Part shown: in pieces, positions 11,001 through 20,000 of the stretch
Layout: every line of letters starts with the position of its first letter
Numbering within the stretch: position 1 is the first letter of the stretch
Source of the DNA: Branchiostoma floridae
Lineage: Eukaryota; Chordata; Leptocardii; Amphioxiformes; Branchiostomatidae
Reading direction: 5' to 3'
Assembly: GCF_000003815.2 (NCBI RefSeq)
Contig: NC_049991.1
Span: forward strand, 14,804,154 to 14,868,153
DNA length: 64,000 bases
The notes under the pieces: model-generated
The model's database searches: none
What the model was told of the DNA's origin: nothing
What the model saw: the letters and a program-made list of their open reading frames with translations, nothing else
Translations under genes and position numbers: made by a program

Positions 11001-14000
11001 TGACAGCCGACTTACTTATGAGAGAAACATGTGACAGTCTCTGATCTCATTTTCAGTCCCAAAATATATGTCAGAACTTTTTGGTAGAGGAAATGCTAAA
11101 AAGTAGTCACTCAAGCAACTGGATATGATTTTGGAAACTGTCAAATGTATCTTGCTAGAGGAAAGTTTTGACAAGTTAAAGAATTCTAAAAAATAGCTTG
11201 TAGCATTTGATCTGCAATCTGTACCCCATATTTGAATCTAACAGGGAACCAGGGATACAAAGAGCTATGCTAAAATATACATATCTGAAGAAAAATGCAC
11301 AAAGTACTGTGAAAAAGGTACAAATTTTGTGGAAAATACATTTTTTTTAGCTTAAATTGGCAGACAGTCATGTGACAAAGCAGGATATTCAAGATTGCGT
11401 CACCGAGGCACGGTGACGGGAAAAGGCGATGTGATATGCTAACATGAAGCAAGATTACAGAGTAGCTCACAGGCAAAAACGTCTGCCTGAGGGTATATGC
11501 CCATTCAATGCTTTTAAATTGAAGTCAAAATATCGTGGGTAGGAACACTAAGGAATATTCCTTTTCCAATGCCTTTTTTATAATATTCCTTCAAATTTTC
11601 TAAATCATTCGTAAAATATTTTGCACCCCTGATGTATAACTTTGCAACTCTGAGGTACAACTTCTTGAGTCTGATGATAACAAGGTAGCAGATATGGAAA
11701 TTTTCATTAATTGAATAAATTTATTCTAGAACTGAGGTTCATAGTTCTCTCTGCCGGATATACCGGTATTTTCTGTAAGCTCGTAAGCCCCTCCAACCCA
11801 TTTGGAGTCTCTGTAGAAGGAACCTGTCTGCCCTTTCCATATATGGCCCCGGAGGAAGGCTCTTATGGTGTGGGCAGAATCACCAACGCTTAGTCAAGGA
11901 CAGCGAGCTGTGAAGGGCACGAGGCAGGGAGGTGATATGCACCGGTTCCCACACCGCCCCGGCTATAATGACTGATAACAGTTATCAATCTAATGGACCC
12001 ATGTGACCGGCTGATGGAACACTGGGTCTTTGCTGCAGTCCGCATTTGGTCACTTTTCCCATTATCATGATCGTGATGTTAATGCTTGATTCGCAGCTTC
12101 CCAATATATTTTCCTTTTTTTCCTCGAACACTTAAAGTGTCATGTTCACTTGAAAGTGTGCTGGAAGGTAGAAGGAGCATGTAGCTGTAACTTGTTCTGG
12201 ACGATTCTCACAAGACAGCTTTGGGGTTAAGTTGTGTTCTACTCAGAATAGGACCACAGAGAATCTTACTAGATAATGATACAAAAAATATAATGACATA
12301 TATGGGTGGGGGGGGGGGGGACAAATTTAATGCATAACACTTGTATTGTGATCTACCTCTTTTATGTATTTATTGGCAAATGTGACTAAGTACATTACAC
12401 AGACTCTCAGGCAGCATTGCTGATATTGGAGAGTCTACAAGTAGAAATACTGATTTTTGAAAACCTTAGTAACACTCATGTTTATGTCACAATTGATGCT
12501 TGACTCATCAATGCATAAATCTATCAGAATGGAATTCAAAACTGAGGTAAAAAATACTGGAAACCACCTGTACATGTTATCCTAGTACATTGTTACCTCT
12601 ACTCTCACCTCTCAAATAGAAGTACCCCCTGGAATAAAAGTACCCCCCGGACAAATCTTCAAAATCTAATAAAAGTACCCCCTGGAATAAAAGTACCCCC
12701 CGGAAAAATACCAAATTGACATGTAAACTGTGCCCATGCTACTTCAGTCCAAGAGAAGATGATAAGCAGGTAGGCTCTTTTTATTTATTTATGCCTCAGT
12801 ACCATATCAGTTAATTGTATCAATAATGAACAGAATAATTCCTATGTTATTGCACATATTTTCTTTATCTGAGTGTCACACCATCAACAAAGATCAAAAT
12901 AAAAGTAAAAAAATGAATGAAAATAAAAATTGAAGAAATAAAAAAAGTTTATTTAGTTTATAATCATTGTTACAAAATAACATTTTGAAGAAATATTCCA
13001 AATTAGAATACCTTATTTACCACTTGTGCTATTTTCAATGTTGCAGAAACCAAGGAGGTCATAGACACTGCCCCCTATCGAGAAATAACGGTACTGCAGA
13101 AAATATATAATTCTTCGCGCATTACCGCGAGATTCGGTGTGAGTTGATGAATCCAACATGGCGAATGTTTTCGAGCCGATTGAACGCTGTGCTTTGTTTT
13201 GGAAGGATTTTTTCGTTGCTGGAACATTAAAACAAGTTGACTACGGGTGAAAAATAGTGGAAAAGTATTGGTAACTTTTTAATTTGTTTGGTTGGTGGTT
13301 AATTTCTGTGTTTTGATAGAGAATTTACGGAAGTTAGTGACTGTGTGTGTAGCATGTGACCTCGATGTTTTCGTCTTTGTTCAGCACAAATTTCAAGATT
13401 TTTGGAAGGTTAAAGATGGTCTAAAACGAAAAGGATATATTTTTACGAGACTAAGAGTCCAGTACCGAATCACTTGTGTTCCGGTATTTTTGGACCTGAA
13501 CCGAAACGTTTTTGCAAGTCCAGAACCGGTCCTGCGTACCGGTACGCATCCCTAGTTATGTTTGGGTCATAGCGCTAGCGACAGGAAAATCCGCGCTGCT
13601 TCGTCCGAAAAATAGTGAATTTGAAGCAAAAATACCGCGGAAATATGGGCAGAAAATACCAAACTTTCAATATTTTTGGGGTCCCTGGTTAGTAAAGAAA
13701 GCCCCAATTTGAAAAAAAAATAAACGTACCGTCTAAAATAAGGACGTACCGGGTGGATTTTGAGGCGCAAAAAAATAAACGTACCGGTACGTTTATTTGA
13801 GAGGTGAGAGTATAGATCTATGCTCTGTTTGTATGTATGTCAATGTTTGATCAATTTCAGAATAAAATGTAACATGGATTCACAGCATCTATTAAAGCCT
13901 TTATTTTACCAGATCACAATATGATTGCCTGCAATATTATGATGACAAAGTTTGTCACAGCCTTGCTAACCCGTTTGTCTTTCTTCCTCCTGCATGCTTT

Positions 14001-17000
14001 GACGCTGTGCTGAACAGAGTATACGGTAAGAATTTCTCTGCATGGATTCATTAAAAGCTCAAAGCAATCCCGACCATTTGCAGTCCGTAGGCGTAGATTG
14101 CTCGGGAGGAAATGAATGTCGTAGCGATGTAGCATGGCTGCATGTGGAGGCCTTTGTCTCTTCTTATCAGCCCAAATTGGTTTTTCATTGGAAATTGGGC
14201 CACAGAGATTGAGTTCTATTGATTTTCACGTTCCAATCCATAACTTGTCATGACGAGGCAGGGGTGTGCTTGATACATCAATAGAATGCTAAATCTGTGC
14301 GTGTCTTTGATATTGTAACAGATATAGGTCTTTCAGGGGCGGATGATATTTTTATATCTTAACAATATTGTTTCGCAAAAGATACAGTATACATTAAATT
14401 GTATGCTTGATATGTTGTAATCTGTTTACAGTTAATGTGATGTACACGTGCTACTTGAAATTTGATAACTTTTAACTAATTTCTGAAGTGTCCTCATGCC
14501 TTCTTTTGTTTTCGCCACCTTGTTTGGAGATCATTTTGGTAATTTTTTTGGCTCTGAAATTGTAGATGCAATTTTACAGTTACAGTAATATCTACTGTGT
14601 ATTTCCAGAGATTTAAACTTCAGGAAAACGGAGAAAAGTATGGTGTGATATGTTCATCTTAATTACGTACACTGTGGTCTGAATATGACAGGAAGCACAC
14701 AAAACACTAAAGAGCACAGAATTATTTTAAAAGTATGATCACCTTTTGCCTTCTGCTAAAGATGTTAAAAAAACCTTTGACAAAAATACAGTGTTGTGTT
14801 GATAATGTATGGCAGAGAGCACAGTTCTTCTATTTTAGATCAAACAACCAAGACTGCAGAATCACTGTAGAATAGTTTTCGTAAATGATATTCAGCATCT
14901 AATTTGCCTTTACTGACCATTTCATTCTGTTACAGTGTTCCTTTTTGCCGAAGTTCATCATCCTGATAGAGACGAAATATCAAAACAACAACGGCAGCAG
15001 CTGCAATGTAAGTATGGTACCCTGTCTATAACCCATGTTAGCTAAAGTTGCCCATACATCGGAATAAGGGGTTCAATCTCCCTGATCAGAAGATGCATCG
15101 GGTCTGGCACCCATCTCCGCTTCCAAGCCCTGGGCCACATATAGGTACAACCACAACAGCAGGGGATAGTCCACTGGTAGTGTAGTGTGTTTAGCTTCCA
15201 TGCTCTTCTTCTTAGCAGAGAAAGAAGTATGTACCATTTTTAAGAGTCTTTGGTATGACCCGGCTACAGCATCCAGTCTTCCTTAATGGTCTCACATCCA
15301 AATACTGACCCGACTGCACGTTGCTTAACTTCCGAGATCAAGGGATCGGGTGTATCAACTTGCCACGGCCATAGCTGTATAACCCACGTTAGGCCACACC
15401 TACATAGTACTTATTTGCTTCTCAGACATTTCTCAGCTAAAATTCTACAAGAGGTGAAGATAAAAAAGAAAGGGCTAGAAGGAAAACTTGCATATGACTG
15501 TATTGATCATTCATTCCCTAAATATGATATAGTCTTTTCACATCAGACTCTGGTTTCATGTCAATATGACTGTTCAGCATTATTTTGTAACCTACGAACC
15601 AACAAATTAGATTGGTGTGGCCTTGCCACTTGTTGTTGTTACAGTCTAAAAATGCATAACTTACAGCGATGGACCTGAATCTGGACCTAATTGTCTGAAT
15701 GCTTGTGAATTGCTACAAAGGAATCACTTTGGTGGAGTATCCGACTACCAATGCTGTTCTAAAATCCTATTTTATGTAAACAATGCTAATTTTCTCTGTA
15801 CATTTGACTACAAACTCTACTCTTCTTCGTTGTTGTTATTTTCTTGGACCAGTAAGGCCCAAAACATGTTGATGCCTGCCGATGCAATGTGTTACAGCAA
15901 TTTTCTAATTGGTCCAGCAGCATCCGGTCACTGATTTTTAGGTCCGTTTCTCAGACCAGTCCAATAAGAAAAAAATGGTTTTGTACCCGTACAATGTACT
16001 GGTACCCACCCCTACTTCCAGCCCATGCTTGTGATTATGTTGGTCGTGAATAGCCTTTCCCGTTCTTGCTTTGCGTCTTGCAATGTGCAGATGTAAATGT
16101 CATTTTAAGTCCTCCTGATTATGAGCATCTGTGATTCGTGAATAGCGTCTTGTTTTGGCGTCAAAGTATCAAGGTTACGTAAGATTGGCTCATTCCTTGG
16201 AAATCCCATCAAGACTCCCCGAAATTCAGCCGTGTGGAGCCGGATTCCAGCCAGACTCGACTTTGGAGGGTGTTTGTCGTGGAGGGGGGAACTAAAGCTA
16301 CCATAGTTACTGGATAACAAATATGTCTGTACACAACAGTGTGTTTTATTCAAGCTGATGCTTTGGTGACCGTCTGTCATCTTCATCAGGAGAATACAAC
16401 GTTATAACAATTTGGTCCCAGATTGTAACCACCATATCTATCTGTGCATATGTGTAAAGGCGGTATCTCACTGAACTTGGGAGATTGGTGCGGCACTGTG
16501 GGATTTGAAGGAATGAATATCACCTTAAACCACTTCTGTTGGACCACTTCTGCATGTTAGTGACGACATCAACATGTTTGTAATGCTGGTTCACCTTTAT
16601 CCGCTGGGTAACCAATATCCGTTGTGCTAAAAAACAAGGTGGTCAGGGATATGAAGGATACAGACAGTGGTTTCAAATTACAATATCTTCAAAATATTGC
16701 AAACTGAAACCACTGTCCATCGACTTGATATCCCTATAACCTGTTTTTTAGACAACGGATATAGGTCACTCCGCGGATAAAGGTTAACTAGCATTACATG
16801 TAGTTTTGGTGCAAAAGAGAACCAGTCAGCATTGCCCTGATGACAGACCTTCACTGAAACATTGGTTTGTACCACAAACTTTGTTCTCCAGTGACTCACC
16901 AACCTGATGCAAGCATTCACATACTATTCAGAGTAAACGTTGCAATTTCTAAACCTTAAACTCTATGTTTTGAGGTTCAAAATCAACACCATGTACAGTG

Positions 17001-20000
17001 TACAATGTATGTCATTTTCATGCAATTTTGACAGACGGATGGACGTTTTTTTGTTGTTGCACATTTTGTGGCATTGTCAATGTTATTAGCTGTCCTTAGA
17101 CATAGCCAAAAGCATCCAACACAAAAAAAGGATGTACAAAGACGCCAAAACACCCATCTGGCAGGAATGCCGGTGTGAGTGTGATATGCAATATCGATTC
17201 TCCAGTTTTGGAGGGAGGCTGAAGTGGCTTTCTACTCCATCTGCGTACTAGAATGAAGAACCTCTCCAGCTAAACAAATGATGGGGGAAGAAATTGAGTT
17301 GAAGGGGCAGCAGGTTTTAATGGTTTGTATAGAACCAGAGGCAGGGTGTGTGGGTAGATAGCAAGGATGGACTCGAGTATTTCATTAAGAACAGTTTTAT
17401 GACTGAGCCTGGGTGATGCTCGGTTATCAAAATGCATGTACCGTTGTATGCAGGGCTTAAAATTCTACTTGTGTATGGAAGCAAGCCTGATAAAAGCTCC
17501 TTGGTTCATGTAACATTCAGCTGTGTCGGTACATTTTTGTATTTCTTACGTCTACTTGCACCTAATGTGAATTTTGATAACTGTAAAATAATGTTTGTTA
17601 CCATAAAAGGTTTCTAGATGCAGTAGTTTCTATTAGTTATAAATTTACTTTTCCAGCAGAGTGTTGCAGGTATAATTTTGCCTGTGCAGGTATTTTTTGT
17701 GCCACAGAGCATGTAAAGGTAGTCCAATACTGAGTAGCCTTTTTGAGGCGGTAGCTATGTGGGTAGCGGATTATCATGCTCTGTGTTATTTGACAGTTTC
17801 CAAAATCATATCCAGTTGCCTGAGTAACTGCTTTTTGGCATATCATAGTGACTCCAGATGTCTCACTGAGGGAGGACTGTGGTGCAAAAGATGTCGGTTA
17901 GCTGAGGAATGAGTCCACTCTACAATATATTGCCTTTTGGCATATTATACTCTGTGTCCAGGGTATGGTATTGGAAGATTAAGAACATCCTCTTCCTCTC
18001 CATCTCATGCCTTATACCTCCCCAACTGATGTCAGATATCCATTTTCACGCCCGGGTGAAGTGAGCAAAGGCATGATATTGTAAAGTTCCTTTCCCAAGG
18101 ACACAACATCTATCCAGGAACACCAGGAATTGAACCCATTACCTCTCAATCTTGCGTCCGCTAGCCTTGCCACTCTAGCCTGGAGTCCAGCCTTGTTTGC
18201 TTTAGTCCGCAGCTAGCGACCTTTGAGAGCAGACTAAGGCAAACATGGCTGGACTGCAGGCTATGTGATAGGCCTAGCCATTCAGCCAGAGCATGTGTGC
18301 CACCCCAAATATTTCACTCCCTGATACAGCAAAGTAGTCACAGCTTTACGTTGATGTCTAGAATGGTGTGTCTTAGCCTTGCTTTCCTTTGAAATCCAAA
18401 GCAAATTGTCTTCAGCTTCACTTTGCCTTACCTTTGTTTTCTTTGGTGTCCAAATTGTCTATAGTCTGAATTTGTCTTACAACGTTTCCTATTGGACATC
18501 TGAAAATGTCTTCATTCATAGTTAGAGTATAAAAGACCTGTTTCATCCAAATCACTTCAGTGTCACTGACGAAAACTGGTGGGTTCCAGTTGAAACGTCT
18601 GGCCGTTTCCAAAATCATATCCAGTTGCTTGAGTAACTGCTTTTTGGCATAGTCACAGCTTTCACTTATTAAATTGTATTTCGTAAATGAGGCAGATTGA
18701 GGTCACATATATCAGGATCAATAACAGAGATAAATTAGACAAGATAGCTTTGTAACAAGCCTCATTATGTTCAGTATCGCCTGAGGGCTTCTCCACAAGC
18801 CATTAGTGGTTGGAAGGTTATGGCAGGACAAGTGGTGTCATTGGGAAAAGAAAAGTTTGCACTTCTTTGTGGTAGGAAATTTCTGGTACAAAAAACCCAA
18901 TAGAAAAAGACTGACCTCAGAACAAAGGCATAAAAAAACATGGCCTACTGACATTTTTCTGATATGTTTATGCATGTGTATTGTCTTATAGTTATGTACT
19001 GTCTTATAGTTGGTCTAGAATGATGATTCAGGAAATTGAACTTAAAAATTTCTTAGACATAGCCAAGAGAAGAATTTTACTTCCTGGTGTTTCAGTGGAC
19101 TGTCTCCTTCCTTCCTCAGGGTAATACTGACGGATACTGTCCTATCCCACTTGCCCGATCGGACAAGTAAGATTTTTCCATGAGTGAGATTTTGATATAC
19201 TTGTTACTCTTAACAGTCATAGCATCAAGCAATGTTCAACACAGAAAAATTGAGTCAATATGAAAAGAATACCATTGCTGAAAGTGGAAATAGGTGGAAG
19301 AATGTTATCTAAATTTCAGGCAAGTGAAAAGCTGGTTTCGGGCAAGTAATTTTTTTATGTACTCGCCTAATAGGACATTGAATTTTAGAAAACTTGTCCA
19401 ACCCTGCTGACTTTGCACAACAGCTACTGTAGGTGTTGCACTACAGCTAGATATTACAGTTCCAAATTTCATTCAGATATTGTATCCCCTACATTTTTGT
19501 TCATGGCTGGTATAGATTTCTGGTGCAGAATGAATATGTTGCCCACTCTAACCATGGCCCCCTCCCAGTCCCAGTTTAGATCTGTTACACACTTCACAGT
19601 TATTCTTATGATGTGGTCTCTCTCAGCTGATTTATTCATCAGATTTTTCAGTGCTCATGCAGTGATTTACTGACCTTTATCATAGTATAAAACCATTCAC
19701 TGATCAGCAAATGTTATTATTTCCAGTGTCTGGGCCTGACAGACGAGGAGCTGACCCAGAGAGAGGTGGACTTCATCGACATTGCAACAGACGAGATCCC
19801 AGACAAACAGTACCAGGCCAGTGAGGTGGGCGGAATATCTCCAGTTAATGAATATATAGAGCATGTTCTTGTGACATCCATGTTGGCATCCATGTTTGTG
19901 TTTCAACAAATCATAGCTCAATAGTTTTTGTCCAATTAGAGATATTTTGACTCCTTGTAAAGACTGTTATAAACTATAAGTGTCTAATGCCATGGGTCTA

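Noticed and set aside
15253-15382. Functional 5S rRNA gene
   Set aside because: Insertions and mismatches in the conserved core and an attached tail favour a SINE or pseudogene.
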